Notes: generated from the sequence alone by a model not told the origin. Positions 35,982 to 45,776 are shown, counted from the stretch's first letter. The stretch: 64,000 nucleotides of DNA from CAYJFK01 sp964369475 (GCA_964369475.1 CAYJFK010000005.1:3205-67204), one strand, 5' to 3'. Translations and numbers: made by a program.

Positions 35982-36648
35982 GACAACCTCCGTTTTTTCC
36001 TTTTGTGCGAAGTAGTAATAGTGCAGTTATAAAGAAAATGGCGACCGCAAGTGCTACATATTCCGCCATATCATATAGGTAATACTCAAGAGAAGGGTAT
36101 ACAAGGTTTCCCCCAAATATTATAAAGGTTGCGGCAGATATTACAGAAAACGCTCTGCCGCCTATTCTCTTTTTGAAAATATACCCCTCAAGCAGTGCTA
36201 TGCTATTTGCTATCGTCATGCCTATAATTGCGCCAATAAAAATATAGAGCGATGACGAAGGGTTTGCCGCTGTTAAGGCAATTATTGCAACTGACGATTT
36301 ATCTGCCATTTCTGCGCTTGCAAACAATGTGAATATCTCGGGTATGCCGCTAACCCTTTTAAAGCTTTTATCTTTTATGCCACTTTGAATGGGTGACAGG
36401 ACATTTACAGCAAGTGCTATCAGCGCAAGACCGCTCGCAAGGCGCATTGTTTCGATATCAAACAGATAAGCAGCTCCCCTCCCTACGCTGACGTTAAGCA
36501 GGGTTAGCGTCATTATGGCAAGCGAGATGCCTGCCGAAATTTCGGTTATCTTATGCCGCTTTGTTAGGCTCGATGTAAGTGCTTTAGAGCTGTCTGTCAT
36601 CTCGGCGAGAAATACCACAGTAAGTGCAGAGAGCAAACTTGTTATCAT
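35974..36648 (-). CDS. GDT1/TMEM165-like (UPF0016) membrane protein
   Basis: 224 residues, six predicted membrane helices in two halves, each starting with a version of the family's E-x-G-D-K-S/T signature: FLAEMTDSSKA (about residues 14-24) and SAEMADKSSVA (about 110-120). The Glu and Asp that bind cation are kept but the Gly is replaced by Thr or Ala. Family members export or exchange manganese or calcium. It overlaps sipL by 4 bp and spoIVA by 8 bp, so it is made together with the coat-assembly pair, presumably in the mother cell. A role in metal supply to the spore is a guess. Confidence 0.78.
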   Translation of the reverse strand: MITSLLSALTVVFLAEMTDSSKALTSSLTKRHKITEISAGISLAIMTLTLLNVSVGRGAAYLFDIETMRLASGLALIALAVNVLSPIQSGIKDKSFKRVSGIPEIFTLFASAEMADKSSVAIIALTAANPSSSLYIFIGAIIGMTIANSIALLEGYIFKKRIGGRAFSVISAATFIIFGGNLVYPSLEYYLYDMAEYVALAVAIFFITALLLLRTKGKNGGCHG

Positions 36649-38174
36649 CTCGGAATTATCAATGGCGACGGCATATCGTTAAGGCTCTCTATCCCATTTG
36701 CAAGAAGAATATCGCCTGTCGGCACAAGATATCTCTTGCCTACCTCCCAAGCGGTCTCGCCTGTTGTGGGGTAGTAGAGTGTAACACCGCTACACTTTTC
36801 GCCCTTCGCAAGAAGTGGCCCCATTTGAACAGATGATATAATGCTCTTTGGGCACTTTGTTCTGCCAAGACCCGAGCAAACGATGTCTGCTGTTACAGTA
36901 ATATCGCCCGATGTGCCTATTCGATAGTCGACCGCCTCGACAGCGCAGTGACCTTGGAATGTCGCATCTATTATTGGCGCTCCTTCATCACTTTTGCAGG
37001 CAGATTCGAACTTTGTGCTTCTGTCTATCGCTGTTATATCGCCGTTTATATCCTTTACAAGAAAAGATACAAGAAGGTCGCCCTTAAATATCGGGTCGCC
37101 GTTTTTGACCATGGCGTTCTTTACATCGGCAAATGCCTCCACTGCGAAAATTTCCGTAATGTTAGGCAGGTTAAATGTATCGCTTACCTGTGTGTTACAT
37201 CTGTACTGCTCTATATTTTCGGGATATACCGTTATACTCTCTGCCTTTATCTCGTTTTTGGAGGAATAAACATCGCTTGCAACCGCCATATCGTTCTTAC
37301 TGTACACATTTGCATCTACTATGCTATCTATGTGTATCGACAAACTGCGATTTTCTCCCATGGCATCTTCCATAATCCCATGCGTTATGTCTAAGATGCC
37401 AAAGGTCATACTGCACATGTCCCCTTCTTTTGCACCTTCGCACTCGATTACCTCGTTAAATGGCACTCTCTTTGTGTACTGCTCTATTTTTCCCGTTTCA
37501 AGTTCGCTGATATATAGGCAGGTCACTGTCGCTTCGCCCTTCATTACAATGCGGTTTGTCACAACCTTGTATTCAACGGCACGAATTTCACCGTCGCACC
37601 TTAACATGCGTTCGATGTCTGGCGCACCTTGGGGCATTTCGATCATTTCTTCTATTGCAAATTCTTTAACCATGCCGCCTGCATACCTTGCAAAGGCCAT
37701 GTGCTCGCTCATAACTTCAAGAGAGCCGTCCATGTCAAAGTTTGGGCTTATTATGTCGCACTGCTTGGTTTCTTCTGCTCCAATACTGCCCTTTAGCTCG
37801 CATATAAGCTCCATCTTGCGCTCGGATATAGGGCGACAGGTTACACCGCTCATGTTTATGTTGCCACGTATCCTATCCCCTTCCTTTATTTCGCTGTTTG
37901 CCTCCTCGATGACTAAAGGCATACGCACAAAGTGGGATTGCAAATTGCCCTCAGACGGCATGTAGAGCACAATGCAATCTATGCGCCCTTCAATTAAAAA
38001 CGCTCCGTTCATTGCCTTAATTCTTGTTACCGTTGCCCTTGCATCTACCCTAATAATTCTATGTACATCAGGTAAATATTCGGGTAGTGTGCTCTCAATA
38101 CTGCTCGCACCCTCCACAGCCTTTGTTAAAAATGTGGAGTTGTATTCAAGCTTAACCGTTGTTACGGTCTCCAT
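36645..38174 (-). CDS. sipL: SipL-like SpoIVA partner (DUF3794/SPOCS plus LysM)
   Basis: 509 residues. Repeated DUF3794 (SPOCS) units fill most of the protein; the C terminus (YYPTTGETAWEVGKRYLVPT..LLANGI) is a LysM domain. This is the architecture of Clostridioides difficile SipL (about 520 residues), whose LysM domain binds SpoIVA and brings it to the forespore surface. Here it is the first gene of the operon sipL-GDT1-spoIVA, so partner and target are co-transcribed. A sigma-E-like promoter lies 49 bp upstream. Only the host-side half of the pair (SipL) is intact while the element is present. Confidence 0.87.
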   Translation of the reverse strand: METVTTVKLEYNSTFLTKAVEGASSIESTLPEYLPDVHRIIRVDARATVTRIKAMNGAFLIEGRIDCIVLYMPSEGNLQSHFVRMPLVIEEANSEIKEGDRIRGNINMSGVTCRPISERKMELICELKGSIGAEETKQCDIISPNFDMDGSLEVMSEHMAFARYAGGMVKEFAIEEMIEMPQGAPDIERMLRCDGEIRAVEYKVVTNRIVMKGEATVTCLYISELETGKIEQYTKRVPFNEVIECEGAKEGDMCSMTFGILDITHGIMEDAMGENRSLSIHIDSIVDANVYSKNDMAVASDVYSSKNEIKAESITVYPENIEQYRCNTQVSDTFNLPNITEIFAVEAFADVKNAMVKNGDPIFKGDLLVSFLVKDINGDITAIDRSTKFESACKSDEGAPIIDATFQGHCAVEAVDYRIGTSGDITVTADIVCSGLGRTKCPKSIISSVQMGPLLAKGEKCSGVTLYYPTTGETAWEVGKRYLVPTGDILLANGIESLNDMPSPLIIPR

Positions 38175-38563
38175 ACTCTAATCGCTCCTTCCGCTAATAG
38201 ATAGGGGTCAGCCCTATATCTGATTATATGGGACGAGCGGTTATAATATGAATGCTTGTTTTGTCTATTGTAATTTTTATTTTGCGGCGCTATAAGATTT
38301 CTTATTACATATACTATTGCTTCCAAGCACCTTGTTCAAAGAAAATAGATGGTTTTTATGTGTTGATTAGTATTTTTAGTGAATAATAATCAATAATTTT
38401 ACAATAAATGAAACTGCATTTTTCATCATTTTCAATGATATAAGTTGCGCTTTTACAATAAATTTACAAATTTTCTTAAAATAGCATTTACTTTTTGTAG
38501 TAAATGAGATATTATTAAATTATAGCGTTTTTAAGAATATTAAGTATAATAAGGAGAAGTCTA
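38175..38563. other. Divergent intergenic region sipL / chemoreceptor
   Basis: 389 bp, AT-rich. It holds the sigma-E-like promoter of sipL and an inverted repeat ATTTACT-6 bp-AGTAAAT (38486-38505) about 60 bp before the chemoreceptor ATG. I find no clear sigma-A or sigma-D promoter for the chemoreceptor and no RNA gene. Confidence 0.5.
38223..38252 (-). promoter_or_regulatory. Sigma-E-like promoter of sipL-GDT1-spoIVA
   Basis: Minus strand TTCATATT (38245-38252), 14-bp spacer, CATATAAT (38223-38230): 7 of 8 matches in each box to the B. subtilis sigma-E consensus, with ideal spacing. Start of transcription would be near 38216. sigma-E drives spoIVA in the mother cell of B. subtilis, so the match is biologically expected. 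Confidence 0.75.
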
Positions 38564-40207
38564 ATGAAAAAAGCAGAAGTCGGTGAAAAAAAATACAAGC
38601 GCATATCTTCGCAGTTTAATATTCTGATAGCCGTCATGACGACAATTATTGTATCTGTTATGATTGTTATAAGTGGATTTATGACAGCCACTAATGTAAC
38701 GGGCGAGCTTACAGACCAATGTATAACGGCAACAAATCTTCTTGAGTATGAACTAAGCCTTCATGAAGTTGCCGCTATGAAGGACAAAACGGAGGTTTTG
38801 GAACGACTTAAATCTATAACAGGGTGCGAGTTTACAATATTTGACGGCGATGTTAGAGAGTTTACTACAATAGTTATTGATGGCGAGCGTGCAGTAGGCA
38901 CAACTCTTGACCCTGTGATTGCAAGTACCGTTTTAACAGAGGGAAAGCCATACATCGGTGAAGCTGCTATTTTAGGTGAAAGTCATATCACTTCTTACAT
39001 GCCGCACTATGAAAACGGCAAAATTACAGGTGTAGTTTTTGCTGGAATTTCGAGCAGTGCTAACGACGACGAGATAAATTTTGCCCTTACTGTATCGATG
39101 TTTGTTGGAATAGCTCTTATACTTATTGTTTGTATTATCTGCAAAATTGTTATCGACAAATCGGTTGCAAAGCCCCTTGCCATTGTAATGGATGCTGCAA
39201 ACAGAATTACTGTCGGCGATATGAGCTTTGACCTCGATGTTAAGTCAAATACCGAAATCGGTCACCTTGCTGATTCTTTTAATTCCATGAAGGGCACACT
39301 TTCGTCTCTTAACGAAGTTCTTGTAGATATGCTTGGCAAGATGGCGAAGGGTGACTGGAATGTAGACATAGGCGACCCCAAAATATATGTAGGCGATTGG
39401 AGAGGTCTTTATAACTCGGTAAGCGAAATGACAACTTCTGTTCGCAATGCGCTGTCACAGGTTGCGACCTCTGCCGGCATGATATCTTCGAGCATACAAC
39501 AAGTATCCTCAGGCTCGCAGGCCCTTGCAGACGGTGCTACACAACAAGCAGCCAGTGTAGAAATACTCTCTCAAAACCTACAAGATCTTTCGGTTCAGGT
39601 TGCAGACAACTCTACTAACACTAAAAAGGTTAACGACATTGCGATAGTTTCGGGCGAAGTAACAAGTTCAACGCTCGACGACATGAAGCAGATGCTTTCT
39701 GCCATGAGTGAAATATCGGGAACGTCTGAGAACATAGAAAAGGTAATTAAGGTCATAGATGATATTGCCTTCCAAACAAATATTCTTGCCCTAAACGCAG
39801 CTGTCGAGGCAGCACGTGCGGGTAGTGCGGGTAAGGGCTTTGCCGTTGTAGCTGATGAGGTTCGTAATCTGGCACAAAAATCTTCCGAGGCGGTAAAGAG
39901 CACGTCACAGCTAATCGAGCGTTCGATTAACGCTGTTAAGGTTGGCGAGGGCATAGCACAGAAGACAAATACCTCCTTTGAAGACCTTGCTAATAAGGTT
40001 TCTCAGATGGTAGTTACCATCAACGAAATATCAAATGCAACACAAGAGCAGGCAGAGGGAATCAAGGAGATTTCGAGCAGTATAGACCAAATATCCTTGG
40101 TTATTCAAACAAATACTGCCACAAGTGAAGAGAGTGCCGCTACAAGCGAAGAACTTGCCGCACTTGCAAACAACCTACACTCGCTTGTTGAGCAATTTAA
40201 ACTTTAA
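38564..40207 (+). CDS. Methyl-accepting chemotaxis protein with Cache_3-type sensor
   Basis: 547 residues. Membrane segment 1 (about 20-42), an extracellular single Cache-type domain (about 45-175, with LESIT..FTIFDGDVREFTT-like core), membrane segment 2 (about 180-203), HAMP domain, and a methyl-accepting domain with the conserved tip (DDIAFQTNILALNAAVEAAR, GKGFAVVADEVRNLAQKSSEA). A second HAMP-like segment (about 245-290) precedes the signalling coils. AAGGAG 8 nt before the ATG supports the start. Ligand unknown. Single-gene unit ending at a shared bidirectional terminator. Confidence 0.94.
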   Translation: MKKAEVGEKKYKRISSQFNILIAVMTTIIVSVMIVISGFMTATNVTGELTDQCITATNLLEYELSLHEVAAMKDKTEVLERLKSITGCEFTIFDGDVREFTTIVIDGERAVGTTLDPVIASTVLTEGKPYIGEAAILGESHITSYMPHYENGKITGVVFAGISSSANDDEINFALTVSMFVGIALILIVCIICKIVIDKSVAKPLAIVMDAANRITVGDMSFDLDVKSNTEIGHLADSFNSMKGTLSSLNEVLVDMLGKMAKGDWNVDIGDPKIYVGDWRGLYNSVSEMTTSVRNALSQVATSAGMISSSIQQVSSGSQALADGATQQAASVEILSQNLQDLSVQVADNSTNTKKVNDIAIVSGEVTSSTLDDMKQMLSAMSEISGTSENIEKVIKVIDDIAFQTNILALNAAVEAARAGSAGKGFAVVADEVRNLAQKSSEAVKSTSQLIERSINAVKVGEGIAQKTNTSFEDLANKVSQMVVTINEISNATQEQAEGIKEISSSIDQISLVIQTNTATSEESAATSEELAALANNLHSLVEQFKL

Positions 40208-40228
40208 ATGATAGCCTTATAAAGGCAA

Positions 40229-40260
40229 AAAACGGGAGGTCATAATGACCTCCCGTTTTT
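40229..40260. terminator. Bidirectional terminator between chemoreceptor and mutS2
   Basis: AAAACGGGAGGTCAT / ATGACCTCCCGTTTT, followed by T-runs on both strands; serves both converging genes. Confidence 0.88.
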
Positions 40261-40298
40261 ATTATTAAACTACAAAGTTTGTGTAAGAACCTCTACTC

Positions 40299-42686
40299 TT
40301 ACCTAAGTTCCACTATCGTAACCCCCGAGTCGCCCTCGCCGTAAACACCGGGGCGGAAGGCTTTGACGTGTGGGTGGCCTTTTAAATAAGACCATACGGC
40401 AGAGCGCAGAGCGCCTGTACCTTTTCCGTGAATTACCGTTATGCTCTCGAGCCCTCGCATCGATGCCTCGTCGAGATATTTGTCGAGCGCAAAACATCCA
40501 TCTTCGCCGTTTTGCCCTCTTAGATCTATCTCTGCACGCATCGAGACAATTTCTTTGTCGCCCGATCCCCTTCGTGCCGAGACGAGCTTTTCCGTTATCT
40601 TCTTTTGCTCGTCTACAAGTTCGAGGTCTTTAAGTTTCACCTTTGTCTTTATAATGCCTGCCTGCACTTGCAGGTTGCCGTTCGAGTCGGGCAGTGTTAG
40701 CACTTCGGCTATTTTGTCTATACTGCGAATACGCACGCTGTCTCCGATTTTTAAGGCTCTCGGCAGTACGTATTCTTTATCCTCACGCTCTATAACAGGA
40801 TTTGCGGCATCGGCCGCACTGTTTATGCCCTTTCTTAGCGCCGCCCTTGCTTCGGATAGCCTTGCGCCAAAATCGGGTGAGTCCTTTTGCTTTTTAAGCT
40901 CGTTTAGCTCGTTCATTGTACGGTTGTACATCTCCCTTGCCATGGCTACAAGCCTGCGTGCTTCGGCAGTTGCCTTTTCAAGTTCACGCTCTGTCTTTGC
41001 CTGAAACTCCCTGCGCTCCTTTTCAAGGCGAGAGCGTTCTGCCTGTGCGCCGTCGTTAGTCCTGCGAAGTGCCGCAAGCTCTCCTTCAAGCTCCTGACGA
41101 CGAGCTTCTACTTGCTCCATTACGTCCTCAAAGCGAAGTGCATCACCGCTTGTAAGCTCCTTTGCTCTGTCTATAATCCCTTCATCAATTCCAAGACTCG
41201 AGGAAATTGCATATGCGTTGGACTTACCCGGCATTCCCGTTATAAGTTTGTATGTCGGGCGGAGCGTTTTAACATCGAACTCGCACGATGCATTTTGCAC
41301 CCCCTCCGTTGTAAGGGCAAAGAGCTTTAGCTCGGGATAATGGGTCGTCGCAACTATCTTTGCCCCTTGCGCCCTCATGCGTTCGAGTATTGCTGTTGCA
41401 AGGGCGGCACCCTCTACGGGGTCTGTGCCGGCTCCGAGCTCGTCTAGCAAGATAAGGCTGTTTTTGTTGTCTGTTGCAAGTATATCTACAATCGTTCTCA
41501 TATGACCTGAAAATGTCGAAAGCGACTGCTCTATGCTCTGCTCGTCTCCTATGTCGCACAGTATATTTGTAAATACCGCCACATGAGAATTTTCAGCCGC
41601 AGGCACATGAAGTCCTGCCGCCGCCATAAGGCAGATTAACCCTGTCGTCTTAAGCGAGACTGTCTTACCGCCTGTGTTCGGGCCTGTTATAACAAGCGTG
41701 TCGACACTGTTCGACAGTGCAATGTCGATAGCTACAACTACCTCGGGCGCTATTAGTGGGTGACGTGCCCTTTTAAGGTCTACGTTGCCTTCGGTGTTTA
41801 AAACCGGACGTACCGCCTCTTGCACCCTCGCAAGCCTGCCTTTGGCAAATGCAAAGTCTATCTCCACAAGTAGGTCGTAGTCGAGCATAATGTCGTCGGA
41901 CCTTAGAGCAACAAGGGCAGAGAGCTCTGCCAAGATGCGCTCTATTTCCTCTGCCTCTTTTACCTTTAGCATCTTTATTTCGTTATTGGCCTCTACGACC
42001 GCCATAGGCTCGATAAAGCAGGTCGCACCAGAACCTGACATATCGTGCACAAGTCCCGGAACATCGCCCCTGTGCTCGGCTTTAACAGGGAGAACAAACC
42101 GATCTCCCCTTATTGTAACAATTTGGTCTTGCAGATATTTTTGATAGCTCGGCGAGCGTATCATCCTTTGGAGGGTGTCACGCACCTTTTGCGATGCCGC
42201 CATTGTCTGCCTTCTTATCTTGGCAAGCTCGGGAGATGCTCTGTCTGCCATTTCTTCTTCGCTTAATATCGAAGAAAGAATTGTTTCTTCGAGCGTTTTT
42301 TGCGGAGTAAGCAGATTGAAAATCTCCCTAAGCGATGGGGCATCTTCGCAATCTTCTGCAATATATGTCTCGCACTGCCTTGCAGATTTTAAGACCGCCG
42401 CAATGCGGAGCAGTTCGAGCATCGAGAGCGTTGCCCCTTTTTTGGAATGGGATACCGCCTCTGTAATGTCCTTAATTCCGCTCGTTGGGGCACTTCCCTT
42501 ACGTGCTATTAGGGTAAATGCCTCTGCCGTTCTAACTTGACGCTCCTCTACCTCTTCGAGGTATGGCGACGGTGTTAGCTCGCTCGCCTTTTTGCGTGAG
42601 CCGTCGCAGGAGCATTTTTCTATAAGCAGATCGAGCACTCTGTTAAACTCGAGCGTTTTATATGTCTTTTGCATTAGTTTTGTCAT
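40299..42686 (-). CDS. mutS2: MutS2 / RqcU ATPase with Smr nuclease domain
   Basis: 795 residues, normal length. MutS-like core with Walker A (ITGPNTGGKT) and Walker B (LILLDELGAGTDP), a long charged coiled coil (about 520-640), a KOW-like linker and a C-terminal Smr domain (EIDLRGQNGED, ITVIHGKGTGALR). MutS2 acts against recombination and, in B. subtilis, rescues collided ribosomes. It does not take part in mismatch repair. Last gene of the yqfC-to-mutS2 run, 10 bp after recO. Start chosen as the first in-frame ATG; the Shine-Dalgarno is distant, so translation may depend on coupling to recO. Confidence 0.95.
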   Translation of the reverse strand: MTKLMQKTYKTLEFNRVLDLLIEKCSCDGSRKKASELTPSPYLEEVEERQVRTAEAFTLIARKGSAPTSGIKDITEAVSHSKKGATLSMLELLRIAAVLKSARQCETYIAEDCEDAPSLREIFNLLTPQKTLEETILSSILSEEEMADRASPELAKIRRQTMAASQKVRDTLQRMIRSPSYQKYLQDQIVTIRGDRFVLPVKAEHRGDVPGLVHDMSGSGATCFIEPMAVVEANNEIKMLKVKEAEEIERILAELSALVALRSDDIMLDYDLLVEIDFAFAKGRLARVQEAVRPVLNTEGNVDLKRARHPLIAPEVVVAIDIALSNSVDTLVITGPNTGGKTVSLKTTGLICLMAAAGLHVPAAENSHVAVFTNILCDIGDEQSIEQSLSTFSGHMRTIVDILATDNKNSLILLDELGAGTDPVEGAALATAILERMRAQGAKIVATTHYPELKLFALTTEGVQNASCEFDVKTLRPTYKLITGMPGKSNAYAISSSLGIDEGIIDRAKELTSGDALRFEDVMEQVEARRQELEGELAALRRTNDGAQAERSRLEKERREFQAKTERELEKATAEARRLVAMAREMYNRTMNELNELKKQKDSPDFGARLSEARAALRKGINSAADAANPVIEREDKEYVLPRALKIGDSVRIRSIDKIAEVLTLPDSNGNLQVQAGIIKTKVKLKDLELVDEQKKITEKLVSARRGSGDKEIVSMRAEIDLRGQNGEDGCFALDKYLDEASMRGLESITVIHGKGTGALRSAVWSYLKGHPHVKAFRPGVYGEGDSGVTIVELR

Positions 42687-42695
42687 CTATTTCCA

Positions 42696-43436
42696 TTAGT
42701 CCTTTCTATTTGCGACCGATTTGTAAAAATTAAAGGTATCGAATTTTCTTGCAAGCTGATTTACGGCATAGTCTGCCGTAATATCGGCAAACACCAAAGG
42801 AAGCCCCTCGGACAGTTTAAACATGTATAACTGCTTTGGGTTACAGCATGTTACATACTCCATAGCATTTATAACGGCCGTCGGCAGTTTGGTTGCATAG
42901 GGTGCACAGGCAGTGCAAACAAGGCCTCCGTCGAGCGGTGAAAAGGAGTAGTTTTGCGAGTTGTTGCCGCATTTTATACAGTCTGTCAAATGTGGCAGAT
43001 AACCTGCCTCGGCAAGTGCTCTCAACGTGTAGGCGGCAATGATACTATCTATACTTGTTATCGCTCTCGACAGTGCAAATAATGCATTTAAGGTCAGCCT
43101 TAGCAGATTGTCGTCGTCCTGCCCTTCTACCGCTAAAGAGGAGCATAGCTCTACTACATACCCTGCCGCTCCAAGTGCCGATATATCTTTTCTTAGGTCG
43201 AAAAAAGACTCTGTAATGTCTGCCTGTTTAACTGTATATTTATCGTCCTTTTTGTTTAGCGTATAACTGCCATAGCTAAAGACCGAAGATGCGTGGAGCA
43301 GTGGGCTTTTTATCTTTCCAGCTCCCCTTGCCCAGCACCAAATAAGCCCTTCGCCCTCTGCAAGAATTAGTATGCTCTTGTCTGCCTCGCCGACAGGCAC
43401 CGTTCGCAAAACAAGTGCATTGGTTGTTATATACAT
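42696..43436 (-). CDS. recO: DNA repair protein RecO
   Basis: 246 residues. N-terminal OB fold (TNALVLRTVPVGEADKSILILAEGEG..WARGAGKIKS) and helical C-terminal domain with a zinc cluster (CIKCGNN...LVCTACA). RecO works with RecR to load RecA on SSB-coated single strands. Its ATG overlaps the era stop by one base, the usual era-recO arrangement in Firmicutes. Confidence 0.95.
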   Translation of the reverse strand: MYITTNALVLRTVPVGEADKSILILAEGEGLIWCWARGAGKIKSPLLHASSVFSYGSYTLNKKDDKYTVKQADITESFFDLRKDISALGAAGYVVELCSSLAVEGQDDDNLLRLTLNALFALSRAITSIDSIIAAYTLRALAEAGYLPHLTDCIKCGNNSQNYSFSPLDGGLVCTACAPYATKLPTAVINAMEYVTCCNPKQLYMFKLSEGLPLVFADITADYAVNQLARKFDTFNFYKSVANRKD

Positions 43437-44329
43437 CAGTTGTCTTTATATCCTACCGAACGCAAAAAGCGCTCGCTGTTTCGCCACGACTCTCGCACCT
43501 TTACAAATATTTCAAGGTATACCTTGCAGTCGAGGAGCATCTCAATTTCATACCTTGCGGCAGAGGCAATCTTCTTAAGCATAGCGCCCTTTTTGCCGAT
43601 AACTATGCCCTTGTGCGACTCCTTTTCGCAGTAGATAACGGCCTTAATATCTACCATGCCGTCCTCTCTCTCCTTAAACTCCTCAACTTCAACAGCAAGA
43701 CCGTGAGGCACCTCTTTGTTTAGGCTTCTAAGTGCCTTTTCCCTTATAAACTCCGCCACCATCTGGCGCTCCGTTTGGTCTGTATAGGCATCTTCGGGGA
43801 AATATGCAGGGCCTTCGGGCATCATTGCTATTATCTTTTTCGACAGATCTTCTACACCTGTGCCACGTTCCGCCGACAGTAGCATAATTTCTTCAAACTC
43901 GTAGAGTTTGGAGTAGCTGTCTATTATTGGAAGTAGCGTGGGGCGCTCTACCGTGTCTATCTTGTTTATTACAAGTATAACCGGATAACCGCTATCCTTT
44001 GCACGCTCGAGCACATTTATCTCCACATCTTCTATAACCTCTGTCGGCTCGACAATAAGTAGTACGAGGTCTACATCACGAAAGCCCGAATTTGCTTCTC
44101 TCATCATGTAGTCTCCAAGTTTTGTCTTGGGCGAGTGAAGCCCCGGTGTGTCGAGGTATAGAATTTGCGTGTTATCTATATTGGCTATGCCTAAAATTCT
44201 GTTTCTTGTGGTCTGCGGACGGTTTGCAACGATGGCGACCTTCTGCCCGACCAGTCTATTCAAAAGTGTCGACTTTCCTACATTTGGTTTGCCAACAATG
44301 CCAACTATTCCCGAATTTGTTATTCCCAC
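43436..44329 (-). CDS. era: GTPase Era
   Basis: 297 residues. GTPase motifs G1 (GKPNVGKST), G3 (DTPGLH), G4 (NKID) and G5 (SAE) are present, followed by the KH RNA-binding domain (IGKKGAMLKKIASAARYEIE). Era binds the 3' end of 16S rRNA and helps small-subunit maturation. It overlaps ybeY by 10 bp. Confidence 0.97.
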   Translation of the reverse strand: MGITNSGIVGIVGKPNVGKSTLLNRLVGQKVAIVANRPQTTRNRILGIANIDNTQILYLDTPGLHSPKTKLGDYMMREANSGFRDVDLVLLIVEPTEVIEDVEINVLERAKDSGYPVILVINKIDTVERPTLLPIIDSYSKLYEFEEIMLLSAERGTGVEDLSKKIIAMMPEGPAYFPEDAYTDQTERQMVAEFIREKALRSLNKEVPHGLAVEVEEFKEREDGMVDIKAVIYCEKESHKGIVIGKKGAMLKKIASAARYEIEMLLDCKVYLEIFVKVRESWRNSERFLRSVGYKDN

Positions 44330-44787
44330 AGTTTCATTTCCTCCAATTCCTTTATATATTGCTCTTGCTTGTCTGTCATTATAGCGTCGTCCTCCTCTGT
44401 CATGTGGTCGTAGCCGAGCAGATGGAGGGTTGAATGTATTATCATGTAGCAGAGCTCGTACATATAAGGTAGCCCATGCTCCCCTGCTTGATATGCAACT
44501 TGCTTGCAGTCTACCGCTATGTCGCCAAGCTCTTTATGTGGCGAGGGTGACGGCATAGCATCTCCGCTTTCTAGTGGGAAGGAAAGCACATCTGTTGTTT
44601 TGTTAATCCCTCTGAATTTATGGTTTAACTCCCTTACAACCTTTGGATTTGTAAGCATGATCGAAACGGAAAAGCGCCCCGTCATACCCTCTTTTTTAAG
44701 GGTGTGCAGGCAGGCAATGCGCACTGCATTTTTTTCAAAGAGGCTGCCTCTAACCTTTCCTCTGCCCTTGTTTTTTATATATATCAT
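44320..44787 (-). CDS. ybeY: Endoribonuclease YbeY
   Basis: 155 residues, full length. The zinc site H-x3-H-x5-H is present as HSTLHLLGYDH, with TTDVLSFPL upstream, both family hallmarks. YbeY takes part in 16S rRNA 3' maturation and ribosome quality control together with Era. It overlaps phoH by one base, the standard phoH-ybeY-era order. Confidence 0.96.
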   Translation of the reverse strand: MIYIKNKGRGKVRGSLFEKNAVRIACLHTLKKEGMTGRFSVSIMLTNPKVVRELNHKFRGINKTTDVLSFPLESGDAMPSPSPHKELGDIAVDCKQVAYQAGEHGLPYMYELCYMIIHSTLHLLGYDHMTEEDDAIMTDKQEQYIKELEEMKLWE

Positions 44788-45776
44788 TAATTTCCCTTCC
44801 TCTTAGCCGCTTTTCTCTTTTTATTTTCTTCGTCTCTTTCATATGCCTTTATAATGCTCTGCACCAGCCTATGACGTACAACATCTCGCTCGCTTAGGCG
44901 CACAATGCCTATATCGTCTATACCCTTTAGCACAATTTCCGCATCGGCAAGTCCACTCCTTGTGCCCGACGGCAGATCGACCTGCGTTACGTCTCCGTTT
45001 ATGACCGCTTTAGAGCCCGATCCAAGTCTTGTTAAGAACATTTTCATCTGCTCTGTCGTTGTGTTTTGCGCTTCGTCTAAAATTATAAAGGAATTTTCGA
45101 GCGTGCGCCCTCTCATATATGCCAATGGCGCTACTTCTATTGCGCCACGTTCCATATGCTTTTGGAAGCTCTCTGCTCCGAGCATGTCGAAAAGGGCATC
45201 GTATAATGGGCGCAAATATGGGTCTATCTTACTTTGCAGATCTCCCGGCAAAAAGCCGAGGTGCTCGCCTGCTTCTATTGCAGGCCTTGTTATAATAATC
45301 CTATCTACCTTCCGCTCTCTAAAATGAGCAACGGCAAGCGCTACCGCAAGATATGTTTTACCTGTACCGGCAGGCCCTACTCCAAGAACTATTGTGTTTT
45401 TGTGTATCTCGTCGATGTATTTTTGCTGACCGACCGTCTTAGACTTTATCGGTTTGCCCTTTACGGTAATGCAAATGACATTAGAACCAAGAGAACGAAG
45501 CTTGTCCGCCTCCCCCTCTCTTACCATTTGAAGAACATAGGAAACACGAGCAGCATCTATCGTCTCGTTTCGTGAGGCAAGTGTTAGAAGGTTTTCAAGC
45601 GTTCTTGTTGCTATGTCGCAGGCCTCTATATCACCCATAACCTTAACTTCGCCGTCTCTAAAGACAATGCTTACACCAAGCTCCTTTTCTATTATCGACA
45701 CATTGCTGTCGACACTGCCGAGCACATGGGCAATTTCCTCCATGCGTTCAAAGTCTATAACTCTTTCTGTTATCAT
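44787..45776 (-). CDS. phoH: PhoH-family ATPase
   Basis: 329 residues. Small N-terminal KH-like segment, then the PhoH ATPase domain with Walker A (GPAGTGKTYLAV) and Walker B (FIILDEAQNTT). PhoH proteins are predicted RNA helicase/ATPases linked with YbeY; despite the name, a phosphate role is not general. A 48-bp gap separates it from yqfD. Confidence 0.94.
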   Translation of the reverse strand: MITERVIDFERMEEIAHVLGSVDSNVSIIEKELGVSIVFRDGEVKVMGDIEACDIATRTLENLLTLASRNETIDAARVSYVLQMVREGEADKLRSLGSNVICITVKGKPIKSKTVGQQKYIDEIHKNTIVLGVGPAGTGKTYLAVALAVAHFRERKVDRIIITRPAIEAGEHLGFLPGDLQSKIDPYLRPLYDALFDMLGAESFQKHMERGAIEVAPLAYMRGRTLENSFIILDEAQNTTTEQMKMFLTRLGSGSKAVINGDVTQVDLPSGTRSGLADAEIVLKGIDDIGIVRLSERDVVRHRLVQSIIKAYERDEENKKRKAAKRKGN

